Source: Gracilibacillus ureilyticus (GTDB lineage: Bacteria; Bacillota; Bacilli; Bacillales; Amphibacillaceae). From it: DNA of 64,000 nucleotides. The first letter of the stretch is position 1. Every line of letters begins with the position of its first letter. A program made the translations under genes and the position numbers. Shown one piece after another: positions 53,496 to 63,449 of the stretch. The notes under the pieces were generated by a model. It ran no database searches and was not told the DNA's origin. It worked only from the letters and a program-made list of their open reading frames with translations. Location: contig NZ_FOGL01000004.1 in NCBI RefSeq assembly GCF_900111195.1, forward strand, positions 141,353 to 205,352, in the 5' to 3' direction.

Positions 53496-56400
53496 TTAGT
53501 GAGTATAAAATTCCAATTCTGCAATATTTGCATGTCCTCCGTCAGGGCTTACATAACGCAGGTAACGATAAGATTCCTCTGTAGTTATTTGTACAACATT
53601 CCAACCAGCATCAGGTTCAGAGCTGATCGTATATAAGTCAACGAATCCTTCATCTGAAGCAATATTCGATCCCTGAATCTTCCCACCTGTCATTCTGTTT
53701 GTAAAACCGTCTCGAGGATAGAATCTGACTTGAGCAAGTACGGTTCGATTTCCTTCTCCTGCATCAATTCCTGTATAACCTCCATTTGCTTCTTTATAGT
53801 CAAAGAAAGTATTTGTATCCCCGTCAAATGCTTTATCAAATTCATTTCCTTCAGACCATGGCGGATTTGTTCCAAAGACATCTCCAGTTACTAATTGTAG
53901 CTGGTTCGAAATGTCAATAACCAGTTCTCCTTTTATGCCTGATCCATCAGTCGCCTCTGCAATGACTTTCACCTCTCCATTCAATCCTTGCTTATTTCCT
54001 GATAATAATCCATCAGAGGTAATTGCAGCAATATCTGTTTCAGAACCGTCTATATCTGTAACAGACCAATTCACTGTTTGCGAGGCATTGGCAGGCGATA
54101 CTTGTGCTGTTAATTGTAAAGTTTCTCCATTGGAATCAATTGATTGAACATTACCTTCACTGCTCACATTAATCTCAGAAACATCATCAAATATATCGAT
54201 TGACTGTAAAACATCATCCATTGGTACTACTTCTTTACTTGTACTTGTGTACACAATATCCTTAAGAGAAACGTCTGCTTCAAATGTTTCTGTTTCCTTC
54301 ACTTTCATATTCACCGTAAATAGGTCCGGATCGTTAAAGAACCGATTTGGTGTCCCATCTATTACCAGACGAACCTCACCTGGTCGTACAGATTCCTGGG
54401 TTATATTTAATTTATTAACTAAAGGATCCACTGAATCAAATTCCATCTTCTCTGGATCGTATGTGAGGACAGCCTCAATAGAGCGGAGATTATCTCCTTC
54501 ACCCTTCAGAGAATAGGTTAGACTGAATCGTTCACCAGCCTTCACTGCATCTACTTCATTTACGGATAAAGCAGGTTCTAATGTTTGAACATTTACTGTG
54601 TCTTTTCCTACAAAAATTTCACCAGTTCCCGAAGTGATAGCAATCTTTACTTGCGTTTCACCAATTTGCTTTTCAAGTGCACGGGCAAGCTCCCGGCGAT
54701 CCATTTTCACTTGGAAACCTCTTCTTACAATAGATATTTCTCCTTTAACTGTTACCCCATTTACAGCAATCTCAGCAGAATCCCCTTCTACAAGCCCTGA
54801 GGCATTATCAGGAACTTCTACATTAACGGTAACAGTCCCTTTCAGCTTTCCATTCAATCTGTCCGGCATTACATTGACAGTTGATGGAACTATAAAATTA
54901 GCATCTGGCTCAGGTGCTTCCCCCATGTCACTTCCCAGGAAATAGCTCGTATGCGGTGGCTGGTTATAGGCCACATTTTGCCATGCAACTCCCAATCGGT
55001 AAACTGGATCATGCATAAGTGTCGGAATACGGTGTTCTGTAAGGTCGGTTGTTGTATAGAGCCTAAGTTCTGTGCTCTCAATATCCCTTACTATCACTTC
55101 TTCCCTCCAGTCACCAATAATATCTGCTTGTAATGAAGGATTACCTTTTGTTCCATTATTAGAAGTGGTTCCTTCTATTTTTAGAATATTGACAAGCTCC
55201 TGGTTTTCATAATCCCATTTATCGATTCTTGGCGTTCCAATTCCAATATCGTAATCTGTCCAGTCATGATCCAGCAATTCACGAGATAAATCGCCGTCCC
55301 ACCAGATAGCGAAGTTAGAAGATGGGATCTTACCGCCAATTTTTTCACCCTCCGCAGTATAGAAGTAGCCTCCACCATCATTCCAATCTCCTCCAACTGC
55401 CCATGCTTCTGCACCAGGATAACGAGGATCTACATCTGCGGACACCCCTCTTCCAGTGTCAGCTCCTGTATGAACTGCCCATATCTCTTCACCTGTAGCA
55501 GCATCACGCATACTTAAACCATAGTCACCCCATTCATGAACCTGAAAAACTTCCATCCCTTCTCTATTCGGATCAAGGTCACTTACATGCATTGCATCAC
55601 CATGATTCCATCCTGTTGAATATATACCTGTACCGTCATCATCCACAGCCATTGCTCCGAAGATAATTTCATCCTTTCCATCATCATCCACATCGGCAAT
55701 ACTTAAGTTATGGTTTCCTTGACCGGCATAAGCCTGATTGCCATCATCGTCACTGTCAAATGTCCAGAGCTTCGTTAGCTCACCATCCCGGAAGTTATAA
55801 GCGGAAAGCATTGTTTTTTCATAGTAACCACGTGTCATTACAATACTTGGCTTTTGACCATCAAGATAGGCAACTCCTGCCAGGAATCGATCTCCTCTAT
55901 TACCATATGTGTCTCCCCAGTCTCCCATATTCCCTCGCGCTGGTGAGAAGTCAGTAGTCGCTAATTCTTCGCCTGTTTCTCCATCAAACACTGTTAAGTA
56001 TTCAGGCCCTTCCAATATATAACCAGAACCGTTACGGTAATCAGCATCAGGGTCACCAATTACATTACCAGCTGCATCTGTTGCACCATCAGCTGTTCTT
56101 AGCGTAACTTCTGATTTTCCATCACTATCAAAATCATAAATTAAAAATTGCGTATAATGTGCGCCTGCACGAATATTCTTACCAAGACCAATTCTCCAGA
56201 GTTTCGTACCATCCATTTCATAAGCATCAATAAAAACTTCGCCTGTATACCCCGAGTGTGAATTATCTTTTGCATTTGATGGTTCCCACTTTAATACGAT
56301 TTCATATTCACCATCACCATCCAGATCACCTACGCTCGCGTCGTTGGCATGATAAACATAATCTACCCCATCAGGAGTTGTACCACCATCTGGTCTCTGT

Positions 56401-56813
56401 AACGGTATGGAGTGATACTCATTACTCCATACTTCTACTTCTTTTGATCTGTCTGTCTCTTTTCCGTTTAAAACTAGACTTACTCTGTATGTTGAATCAG
56501 CTTTTCCTTCTTTATCTAAAAAGTTTGTGCTGGATGTTATTGGTTCCTCATTGACCTTCTTTCCATTCCGGTAAAGATTAAAAGCACTCTGTTCCGGATC
56601 TGTTCCTAACAGACGCCAGCTAACAAAAATCCCTTCATCTGTATGGACAGCAACAACACCTCTCTCCAAATATTCCATTTGGTAATGATTTTCACCCACC
56701 CCATTTGCATAAATGGAAAGAACATCAACAGTACCTGCAAATGAGGCAGCAACTACAGCGGCACTTGCTACAATAGCACTTTTCTTCAATCGTTTTTTAA
56801 ATCGCTTTAGCAT
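53496..56813 (-). CDS. Secreted rhamnogalacturonan lyase, PL11, with cohesin-like, Ig and F5/8 C domains
   Basis: 1105 residues. Signal peptide with basic lead (MLKRFKKRLKKSAIVASAAVV). PL11 propeller ~45-645 starting LERGVVAVHTDEGIFVSWRLL, with calcium loops VGDLDGDGEYEI, IADVDDDGKDEI. Then a linker, a cohesin-like domain (~745-880, VNEVDAVKAGERFSLTYSLKG), a bacterial Ig-like domain (~885-975) and an F5/8 type C carbohydrate-binding domain (~980-1105). Cleaves RG-I outside the cell. AAGGAGG before ATG. A perfect cre lies ~270 bases upstream. Catalytic core is homologous to the first PL11, but the accessory domains differ. Confidence 0.94.
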   Translation of the reverse strand: MLKRFKKRLKKSAIVASAAVVAASFAGTVDVLSIYANGVGENHYQMEYLERGVVAVHTDEGIFVSWRLLGTDPEQSAFNLYRNGKKVNEEPITSSTNFLDKEGKADSTYRVSLVLNGKETDRSKEVEVWSNEYHSIPLQRPDGGTTPDGVDYVYHANDASVGDLDGDGEYEIVLKWEPSNAKDNSHSGYTGEVFIDAYEMDGTKLWRIGLGKNIRAGAHYTQFLIYDFDSDGKSEVTLRTADGATDAAGNVIGDPDADYRNGSGYILEGPEYLTVFDGETGEELATTDFSPARGNMGDWGDTYGNRGDRFLAGVAYLDGQKPSIVMTRGYYEKTMLSAYNFRDGELTKLWTFDSDDDGNQAYAGQGNHNLSIADVDDDGKDEIIFGAMAVDDDGTGIYSTGWNHGDAMHVSDLDPNREGMEVFQVHEWGDYGLSMRDAATGEEIWAVHTGADTGRGVSADVDPRYPGAEAWAVGGDWNDGGGYFYTAEGEKIGGKIPSSNFAIWWDGDLSRELLDHDWTDYDIGIGTPRIDKWDYENQELVNILKIEGTTSNNGTKGNPSLQADIIGDWREEVIVRDIESTELRLYTTTDLTEHRIPTLMHDPVYRLGVAWQNVAYNQPPHTSYFLGSDMGEAPEPDANFIVPSTVNVMPDRLNGKLKGTVTVNVEVPDNASGLVEGDSAEIAVNGVTVKGEISIVRRGFQVKMDRRELARALEKQIGETQVKIAITSGTGEIFVGKDTVNVQTLEPALSVNEVDAVKAGERFSLTYSLKGEGDNLRSIEAVLTYDPEKMEFDSVDPLVNKLNITQESVRPGEVRLVIDGTPNRFFNDPDLFTVNMKVKETETFEADVSLKDIVYTSTSKEVVPMDDVLQSIDIFDDVSEINVSSEGNVQSIDSNGETLQLTAQVSPANASQTVNWSVTDIDGSETDIAAITSDGLLSGNKQGLNGEVKVIAEATDGSGIKGELVIDISNQLQLVTGDVFGTNPPWSEGNEFDKAFDGDTNTFFDYKEANGGYTGIDAGEGNRTVLAQVRFYPRDGFTNRMTGGKIQGSNIASDEGFVDLYTISSEPDAGWNVVQITTEESYRYLRYVSPDGGHANIAELEFYTH

Positions 56814-57080
56814 AAAATAAACCTCCTTAGGATAGATTGAAAATAAGACATCGGTGTTACTTATGGATCCAGGTATGGCGGGAGGAAAGTATATTTTCCC
56901 ACAGTAAAAAACTGCTTTTCACCTCCTTTCACTGAAGTGATACTTCTGATAATCAGGATATTAAGGACGTTTATTGCTTTGATAAACTAAATCATTTACA
57001 GGATGCAATCAAGTTAACAAGAACTTGCTGCACATTATGTAGTTATATTTGAAATGTCAAATGAGGATAAGTTCTTTTTA
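56814..57080. other. Leader/promoter region of the second PL11 gene
   Basis: No gene. It contains the ribosome site of the lyase, a palindromic patch (TCACTTCAGTGA, ~56934-56945) followed on the minus strand by AAAGGAGGTGA, and AT-rich sequence. No clear sigma-A promoter could be fixed. Confidence 0.4.
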
Positions 57081-57094
57081 AGTTAGCGCTTACA
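57081..57094 (-). promoter_or_regulatory. CcpA cre site
   Basis: On the minus strand TGTAAGCGCTAACT, a full match to TGWAARCGYTWNCW. It lies between the GH95 terminator and the PL11 gene, so carbon catabolite control of the lyase is likely. Confidence 0.75.
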
Positions 57095-57232
57095 TTTTTA
57101 TTCTCAGGAAACTTACTATTTATTCAGTCCCTGTAAATAATAACAAAAATTTGAATGACTTGAGTATATAAAAAACAGACATTAATAATTAAAAAACAGA
57201 GAAAGCGAGCATTTCTCCGGAAAATTAAACAA

Positions 57233-57258
57233 AAGAGCTCCCCTTACGGAAAGCTCTT
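57233..57258 (-). terminator. Terminator of the GH95 gene
   Basis: AAGAGCTT/GAGCTCTT arms followed by TTGTTTAATTTT on the minus strand. Confidence 0.85.
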
Positions 57259-57271
57259 ACGATCCATATTA

Positions 57272-59557
57272 TTAGTTAAATGTCAGTTTATATGATCCAC
57301 CTTCTTTGGCTGGAAATTCATATAGACAGTTATCCACTTTCACCAAATTATCAGGGTTGGTAGAAACCTTTAAATGATATGGTATTCTAATACGGCATAC
57401 TCCTGATTTAACCGCACGAACTTTGGCCCATATTAATTGGTGATCGTTCCACTCCATATCTATTTCAAAACCGCCTCTTGTCTTGAATCCTTTCACACGA
57501 CCATTTCTCCATACTTCAGGAACAGATGGCAGGAGATGAATTTCCCTATTATGACTTTGTACAATCATTTCCGCTATTCCAGCCGTTCCACCAAAATTAC
57601 CGTCAATTTGAAATGGCGGGTGATTATCAAACAAATTTGGTAATGTAGAAGATTTTAGAAGTTCAGCAATATTTTCATAAGCTTTCTCCCCTTTTTGTAA
57701 TCTTGCCCACATGTTGATTATCCATGCTCTGCTCCAGCCAGTATGTCCTCCACCATGTGACAGCCTTCTTTTTAATGTTACTTCAGCTGCTTTTGCCAGA
57801 TCAGGAGTGGTCGTTGGAGAAATCTGATTACTTGGATGAAGGGCAAACAGGTGAGAAATATGACGATGACCCGGCTCTGCTTCATTGTAATCTACCAGCC
57901 ATTCCTGGATTTGACCATGCTTTCCTATTTGGATTTGTGGTAATTTAGCTCTTAAGTGGATTAATTCTTGGCGGAAATCCTCATCAATCTCTAATATTTC
58001 ACTTGCTTTGATGCAACTGGAAAACAGAGCATAAATAATTTGGCTGTCCATCGCAGGCGCTTCACACAGGTTCCCTTTTTCTCCATTTGGTAACAAATAC
58101 GTATTTTCCGGAGAAACTGAAGGTGTTGTAATCAGTAATCCTTCTTTATTCTCTACAAGAAAATCAACTAAGAATAGAGCCGCTTCCTTCATCGTTTCAT
58201 AAGCATTTGTTAAATATTCATCGTCACAAGTATATTCATAATGCTCCCATAAATGTAAACATAGCCATGCTGCACCTAAGGGCCAGTAACTAGCTGGCGG
58301 ATATATATCCTGTGGGGCGGTATCTCCCCATATATCTGTGTTATGATGGGCAGTAAACCCACGGCAATTATACATTTTTTTTGCAGTCACTCTCCCTGAT
58401 TCTCTCATTTTTTCGATATGTTTAAGTAAAGGTAAGTGACATTCTGAGAGATTACATACTTCAGCTGACCAGTAATTCATCTGGGCATTAATATTAATCG
58501 TATACTTACTATCCCATGGAGGAAGCATTAAGTCATTCCAGATGCCCTGCAATGTAGCTGGCAGGGAATTAGGTCTGCTTGATGCTATCATTAAATAACG
58601 CCCAAAGTGGAAATATGTACTGATAAGACTTAAATCTGTTCCACCCTGTTTCAGTTTTCTCAGCCTTTCATCTGTAGGTAAATTATCATGCATACCAGTT
58701 TGATCTGATATATCCAATTCTACTCGATCAAATAATTGCTGATAATCATCAATATGACGCTTCTTTAGAAACGCATAGTCGGCAGACTTCAGGTTTTCTA
58801 TTACTTTTACACACTGATTTTCAGGATCACTATATCGAAAGGAGGTTGCTGCGCTTAGTAAGATTGTGACTGAATCCGTCTCATTCACACAGATCCGATT
58901 ACCAATTGTTTTTACCTCTCCCCCCTCTGCTATCACTTTTACTAATGCTGAAAATGCAATACCGTCCTTACCGCCAGTTTCCCCTGACATAATAATACTG
59001 CATTCAGAAACCTGTTTGGTAGTATCAAAGTTTCTAGTATTACCCCTGTCTAAATGAAGCTGAAATGACAGATCATTCGGTTTCGATGAAGTAATTCGCA
59101 TCACTAGTATTTGGTCTGGATAACTTGTAAAAACTTCTCTGTGATGCTGACAATTATTAGTCTTGAAAGTAGTTGATGCAATAGCAGTTTTTAAATTAAG
59201 TTCCCGATAAAATTCATGATAATCATCTAACCCTTTAAAATGTATGTTTAGTTCGCCTAATGGTTCATAATGACGTTGACTTTTTGGAATGCCCGAGAAA
59301 CTTAATTTAGCTAAATCTTCTGCTTCCCTTAACTTGCCATCAGCCAATAATGATCTAACCATTTTCAAATTTGGCAGGGCATCCGGATTGAGTCGATCTC
59401 GTGGACCCCCATACCATACAGAATCTTCATTCAGTTGAATTTTTTCATTTGTCACCTGTCCGAACACCATTCCGCCAAGCCTGCCGTTTCCTATTGGTAA
59501 TGCTTCATTCCAGTTATCAGCAGGAGCTTTGTACCATAGTTTTTTTTTTGAATCCAT
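57272..59557 (-). CDS. GH95-family alpha-L-fucosidase/galactosidase
   Basis: 761 residues, no signal peptide, so cytoplasmic. N-terminal beta domain starts LWYKAPADNWNEALPIGNGRLGGMVFG. (alpha/alpha)6 barrel with the GH95 active-site residues: paired Asn in ININAQMNYWS, acid Glu in PSVSPENTY, and Asp in FQIDGNFGGTAGIAEM; HTGWSRAW also present. The inverting enzyme removes alpha-L-fucose or alpha-L-galactose from side chains; the exact sugar is not readable. It follows the second PL11 in genomic order but has its own promoter and terminator. Confidence 0.94.
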   Translation of the reverse strand: MDSKKKLWYKAPADNWNEALPIGNGRLGGMVFGQVTNEKIQLNEDSVWYGGPRDRLNPDALPNLKMVRSLLADGKLREAEDLAKLSFSGIPKSQRHYEPLGELNIHFKGLDDYHEFYRELNLKTAIASTTFKTNNCQHHREVFTSYPDQILVMRITSSKPNDLSFQLHLDRGNTRNFDTTKQVSECSIIMSGETGGKDGIAFSALVKVIAEGGEVKTIGNRICVNETDSVTILLSAATSFRYSDPENQCVKVIENLKSADYAFLKKRHIDDYQQLFDRVELDISDQTGMHDNLPTDERLRKLKQGGTDLSLISTYFHFGRYLMIASSRPNSLPATLQGIWNDLMLPPWDSKYTININAQMNYWSAEVCNLSECHLPLLKHIEKMRESGRVTAKKMYNCRGFTAHHNTDIWGDTAPQDIYPPASYWPLGAAWLCLHLWEHYEYTCDDEYLTNAYETMKEAALFLVDFLVENKEGLLITTPSVSPENTYLLPNGEKGNLCEAPAMDSQIIYALFSSCIKASEILEIDEDFRQELIHLRAKLPQIQIGKHGQIQEWLVDYNEAEPGHRHISHLFALHPSNQISPTTTPDLAKAAEVTLKRRLSHGGGHTGWSRAWIINMWARLQKGEKAYENIAELLKSSTLPNLFDNHPPFQIDGNFGGTAGIAEMIVQSHNREIHLLPSVPEVWRNGRVKGFKTRGGFEIDMEWNDHQLIWAKVRAVKSGVCRIRIPYHLKVSTNPDNLVKVDNCLYEFPAKEGGSYKLTFN

Positions 59558-59612
59558 ATCTCACACCTCCAAATTTTTATCATTGGAAAAAGGCTATCTT
59601 CATTTGAGGAGA

Positions 59613-59640
59613 ATTATACACTGTATGTTAGTAGTTCCAA
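59613..59640 (-). promoter_or_regulatory. GH95 sigma-A promoter
   Basis: On the minus strand TTGGAA (59635-59640), 16-base spacer, consensus TATAAT (59613-59618). Confidence 0.7.
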
Positions 59641-59681
59641 GTAGTTATAAATAACGCCTCCCTATCAATATATACAGAGAA

Positions 59682-59695
59682 GGAAAGCGATTACA
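59682..59695 (-). promoter_or_regulatory. Probable CcpA cre site upstream of GH95
   Basis: TGTAATCGCTTTCC on the minus strand, 13 of 14 against TGWNANCGNTNWCA. About 42 bases above the -35, so action could be positive or by roadblock-independent contact. Confidence 0.5.
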
Positions 59696-59822
59696 ACAAA
59701 AATCATTAAATTGCTTAAATTAAGGGGCAAATAAACCGCTCAGCCAACTTCTGTTGAGTTTATTGTGAAAATGCGCTACTTCAAATTTAACCTGTTAAAA
59801 AAGTACAGGAAACAAAAAATGA

Positions 59823-59845
59823 GGGTAACCACATTGTGACTACCC
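59823..59845 (-). terminator. Terminator of the mnt operon
   Basis: GGGTAgTCAC/GTGgTTACCC hairpin that begins in the stop codon region, followed by TCATTTTTTG on the minus strand. Confidence 0.8.
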
Positions 59846-60730
59846 ATCCTGTGTCATTATTTTTGCTGTAGCAGGTTTTACAAACTTTGAAACTAATCCG
59901 TGTTTCGGAGAGAAAATGAAGCTAATGATAAATAAAATCCCCGTTGCTAAGGCCATCGATCCGGAGATAGATGTATCAATCCATGTTGCTATAAAGTAGC
60001 CAAGTACAGCAGATATAATACCAAACGAACCACTGATTACAAGCATGATAGAAAGTTTATCTGTCCACAGGTAAGCTGCTGCTGCAGGTGTAATTAACAT
60101 TGCCACAACCATAATAGCTCCAACCGCGTCAAAAGCAGCAACAGTCGTAACAGATACTAGACTCATAAATACATAATGCATGACAATGACAGGAATCCCC
60201 AGACTAGCAGCTAACGCCGGGTCAAAGGACGTAATTTTCCATTCTTTATAAAAGGCTGTGATAAAGAATAGCACAATGATAAAAGCAAATCCGAGCATGG
60301 CAGTAGCAACTGGAACATCACCCAGAAAAGGCAGTGTCATTGTTTCCCATGGAATAAAAGTGATTTCGCCCATTAGGGCATGCTTCACATCAAGGTGAGC
60401 ATTTCCTACATAAGTTGCGATTAAAATGACACCAATAGCAAATAATGTTGTGAAAACAATTCCCATCGAAGCGTGCTGCTCGATGTTTAACGAGTGAAGC
60501 CATTGGACGAGAAATGCGGTTACTAAACCGGCAATAATTGCACCAATTAACATATGTGGACCACTTAATTCACGAGTAATTAAAAAAGCAATAACAATTC
60601 CTAATAAAACGGTATGACTAATTGCATCTGCCATCATTGCCATTTTCCTTAGTATTAAGAATACACCGATTAATCCGGAGGTGGCACCGACTAAACATGC
60701 GGTTAAAATTATCCATGCTGAATAGCTCAT
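59840..60730 (-). CDS. mntD: Manganese ABC transporter permease 2
   Basis: 296 residues, about eight helices, ABC-3 permease family (SHTVLLGIVIAFL, DAVGAIMVVAMLITPAAAAYLWTD). Last gene of a four-gene operon; its start overlaps the mntC stop (ATGA). Paired with the other permease to form the membrane channel. Mn is preferred over Zn by the operon order and the binding protein. Confidence 0.9.
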   Translation of the reverse strand: MSYSAWIILTACLVGATSGLIGVFLILRKMAMMADAISHTVLLGIVIAFLITRELSGPHMLIGAIIAGLVTAFLVQWLHSLNIEQHASMGIVFTTLFAIGVILIATYVGNAHLDVKHALMGEITFIPWETMTLPFLGDVPVATAMLGFAFIIVLFFITAFYKEWKITSFDPALAASLGIPVIVMHYVFMSLVSVTTVAAFDAVGAIMVVAMLITPAAAAYLWTDKLSIMLVISGSFGIISAVLGYFIATWIDTSISGSMALATGILFIISFIFSPKHGLVSKFVKPATAKIMTQDG

Positions 60731-61653
60731 TTACTCACCCCCTGTGCTTTAAACTTATTATTATTTTGTTGAAACTGTGCGAGTTTCTGACGTTTTTTAA
60801 ATTGGAGATAGTTTACTAAAATTCCTTTTTGCTTACCGAAAACTAGTGAAACAGCGAAGAATCCAGAAGCAAAAATGACAATAAATGGCCCTGTTGGCCA
60901 TCCACTTCCCAGTGTACTAACTGCTGTACCTGTTGCACCGGCCATCCCTCCAAACAATGCGGACAAGAACAGCATAGCGCCAAAAGAATGGGTCCAGTAA
61001 CGAGCACTTAATGGCGGGATAATTAACAGTGCAGAAATCAGGATAACCCCTACTGCTTGAATCCCAATAACAATTGTAGTTACAAGAGCTAAAGTATATA
61101 AAATGTTCATCCCTTTTAAGGATAATCCAATCCCTTTAGCAAAAGCCGGATCAAACAAATACAGTTTCCATTCTTTAAAGGCAATGACAACAAAAAAAAT
61201 AGCTGCCAGGGCGAGTATGATCATTGTCCAAACGTCGGATCGGACCATTGCCGCTGCCTGCCCGTAGATGAAACTATCCAGTCCTGCCTGGTTACCACCA
61301 GCAGAACGATTAACAATCGTTAACAGCATTATTCCCAATCCGTAAAAAACAGACAGAATCATTCCCATCGCCGTATCTTCTGTTATTTTCGTTGTCTGGC
61401 GAATCCCCTGGATAAATGCTGCACCTAATAATGCACTAACAGCTGCTCCCGCTATTAAGATGTACAAATCCTTCTCAGCAAAAAGTAAATAGGCAATAAT
61501 GACCCCTGGAAGGGAAGCATGAGCCAATGAATCGCTCATTAAGCTCTGCTTCTTCCAATAAGCTAAACACCCTATTGTCCCAGCGGCAATCCCTAAGACC
61601 ATAGTACTTATCAAAACCCACTGTGTATTACTTGTTAGAAGGGCCGACCACAT
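60727..61653 (-). CDS. mntC: Manganese ABC transporter permease 1
   Basis: 308 residues, ABC-3 family (MSDSLAHASLPGVIIAYLLF; GIQAVGVILISALLIIPPLSARYWT). The start lies 26 bases inside mntB. A basic C-terminal tail (KKRQKLAQFQQNNNKFK) extends past the last helix. Confidence 0.9.
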   Translation of the reverse strand: MWSALLTSNTQWVLISTMVLGIAAGTIGCLAYWKKQSLMSDSLAHASLPGVIIAYLLFAEKDLYILIAGAAVSALLGAAFIQGIRQTTKITEDTAMGMILSVFYGLGIMLLTIVNRSAGGNQAGLDSFIYGQAAAMVRSDVWTMIILALAAIFFVVIAFKEWKLYLFDPAFAKGIGLSLKGMNILYTLALVTTIVIGIQAVGVILISALLIIPPLSARYWTHSFGAMLFLSALFGGMAGATGTAVSTLGSGWPTGPFIVIFASGFFAVSLVFGKQKGILVNYLQFKKRQKLAQFQQNNNKFKAQGVSK

Positions 61654-62398
61654 GATACCCCTCCTCTCTGGAGGTAATCCACTTCATATTCCCACCATAT
61701 GTTTCCGATATTTTGTCAGATGTAAAGACATTTTCTGTTTTACCATGATGTATCACTGTCTTATTTAATAGAAGGACATGATCAAAATAGTCTTCTACTG
61801 TTTGGAGGTCATGATGTACTACGAGAACTGTTTTTCCTAATGCCTTTAATTCTTGCAGTATTCTCATGATTGCTTTTTCTGTTGCGGCATCTACCCCTGC
61901 CAGTGGCTCATCCATAAAGTATAGATCTGCATCCTGTACTAAAGCACGGGCTAGAAACACCCGTTGCCGCTGACCGCCAGATAGCTCACTGATTTGCCGA
62001 TCGGCGAAGCCCTCCATCCCCATTTTTTCCAAGGATTGATATGCCTTTTGTTTATCCTTCCGTGATGGTCTTTTTAACCAACCAATATTTCCGTATAAGC
62101 CCATTGTTACAACATCTAAAGCGTTAGTAGGGAAGTCCCAATCAACTGAACCACGTTGAGGGACGTAACCAATTTTTTTCTTTGCCTTCTTGAAAGGTAA
62201 ACCATAGAATTCTATATGACCTGTTAAAGCTGGATGAAGATCCAAAAGGGTTTTAATTAACGTAGACTTGCCTGCACCATTAGGACCGACAACACCTGTT
62301 AGTGTACCAGCCGCTACTTCAAAATTCACATTATACAATACCTTATTTTTTCGGTAGGATGCTGCTAAATCCATTACCTTAAGTGCTGGCTGTGCCAA
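61628..62398 (-). CDS. mntB: Manganese ABC transporter ATP-binding protein
   Basis: 256 residues. TTG start, with AAAGGAG inside the end of mntA. Walker A GPNGAGKSTLIKT, Q-loop YVPQRG, signature LSGGQRQRVFLARAL, Walker B LYFMDEPLAGVD, switch His VVHHD. Powers the transporter. Confidence 0.94.
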   Translation of the reverse strand: MAQPALKVMDLAASYRKNKVLYNVNFEVAAGTLTGVVGPNGAGKSTLIKTLLDLHPALTGHIEFYGLPFKKAKKKIGYVPQRGSVDWDFPTNALDVVTMGLYGNIGWLKRPSRKDKQKAYQSLEKMGMEGFADRQISELSGGQRQRVFLARALVQDADLYFMDEPLAGVDAATEKAIMRILQELKALGKTVLVVHHDLQTVEDYFDHVLLLNKTVIHHGKTENVFTSDKISETYGGNMKWITSREEGYHVVGPSNK

Positions 62399-62399
62399 A

Positions 62400-63347
62400 T
62401 TACTCAGCTCCTTTGCTCAAAGCTTCATAAATTGTAGTAACATTATGACGGTACATTCCTAAGTATGTACCTTCCGCAGTTTCAGGGTCACCCATCGCGT
62501 CAGAAAATAATTCACCACCGAGAGATAATGGGAATCCTTGATCTTCTGCACCTTGTATAACCGCTTCTATGGAATCAGGATTAATACTACTCTCTACAAA
62601 GATTGCTGGAACATTGTACTCTTTAATAATATCAATTGTATTATTAATATCCGAAACCCCAATTTCATCTTCTGTACTCAATCCTTGCAGTCCGATCACT
62701 TCCATATTATGCATGTTACCGAAATAACCAAATGCATCATGCGCTGTTACTAACACTCGTTGTTCTTCTGGTATATCCTGAAGTACTTCTGCTTCTTCCT
62801 TTAACTTATCCAATTTAGCAAAGTAATCAAGTTTATTTTCTTCAAAGTACTCCGCATCATCTGGCGAAAATTCTTTTAATTCTTCTACTGCCGCATCTAA
62901 TGCCTGCTTCCAAAGGTCAATATCAAACCAGATATGAGGGTCTACAGCTCCTTCTTCATCCTCTAATAATACATCTTCCGGAAGTGTATCACCGATGGCT
63001 AATACTGGCTTAGTTTCCCCTATTTCTTCAAACACTTTTTTCATATTTACTTCTAGGTCCAAACCATTGTAAAAAATCACATCAGCACTATCAACTGTTT
63101 TCACATCGCTTTGTGTTGGATTGTACAAGTGTGGGTCTACCGATGGTCCCATTAGACTTTGCACTTCTACACGATCTCCTCCTATAACAGATAAAGGTTC
63201 ACCAATTTGGGCGATGGTCGTAACAACAGTAATTTTCCCCTCGCTTGACTCACCGCTCGAATCGTTTGAAGATTCTGCTTCATTACCACAAGCTGCTAAA
63301 AAAAGCGCAAAACTAACTACCATAAACAAATACATATACCTTTTCAT
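62400..63347 (-). CDS. mntA: Manganese-binding lipoprotein
   Basis: 315 residues. Lipobox LAAC-GNE after a hydrophobic lead, so it is tethered to the membrane outside. Cluster A-I binding fold; candidate metal ligands His in VDPHLYNP, His in VDPHIWFD, His in VTAHDAFGYF, and Asp/Glu near the end. No His-rich loop as in Zn-binding ZnuA/AdcA, which favours Mn. First gene of the operon. Confidence 0.93.
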   Translation of the reverse strand: MKRYMYLFMVVSFALFLAACGNEAESSNDSSGESSEGKITVVTTIAQIGEPLSVIGGDRVEVQSLMGPSVDPHLYNPTQSDVKTVDSADVIFYNGLDLEVNMKKVFEEIGETKPVLAIGDTLPEDVLLEDEEGAVDPHIWFDIDLWKQALDAAVEELKEFSPDDAEYFEENKLDYFAKLDKLKEEAEVLQDIPEEQRVLVTAHDAFGYFGNMHNMEVIGLQGLSTEDEIGVSDINNTIDIIKEYNVPAIFVESSINPDSIEAVIQGAEDQGFPLSLGGELFSDAMGDPETAEGTYLGMYRHNVTTIYEALSKGAE

Positions 63348-63398
63348 TTTTAATCTCCTCCTGTTTTTCCCTAGTCTAACTTTTTTGTTATAACTAAA

Positions 63399-63427
63399 AA
63401 TTTAATGCAATTATTTCAGTTTGTCAA
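63399..63427 (-). promoter_or_regulatory. mntABCD promoter
   Basis: On the minus strand a perfect TTGACA (63422-63427), 17-base spacer, TAAATT (63399-63404). Confidence 0.75.
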
Positions 63428-63449
63428 TAATTTTTCCATAATATTATTA

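Noticed and set aside
56840..56960. Possible leader peptide from GTG within AAAGGAGGTGA above the second PL11
   Set aside because: The GTG overlaps the ribosome site itself, so initiation there is implausible.
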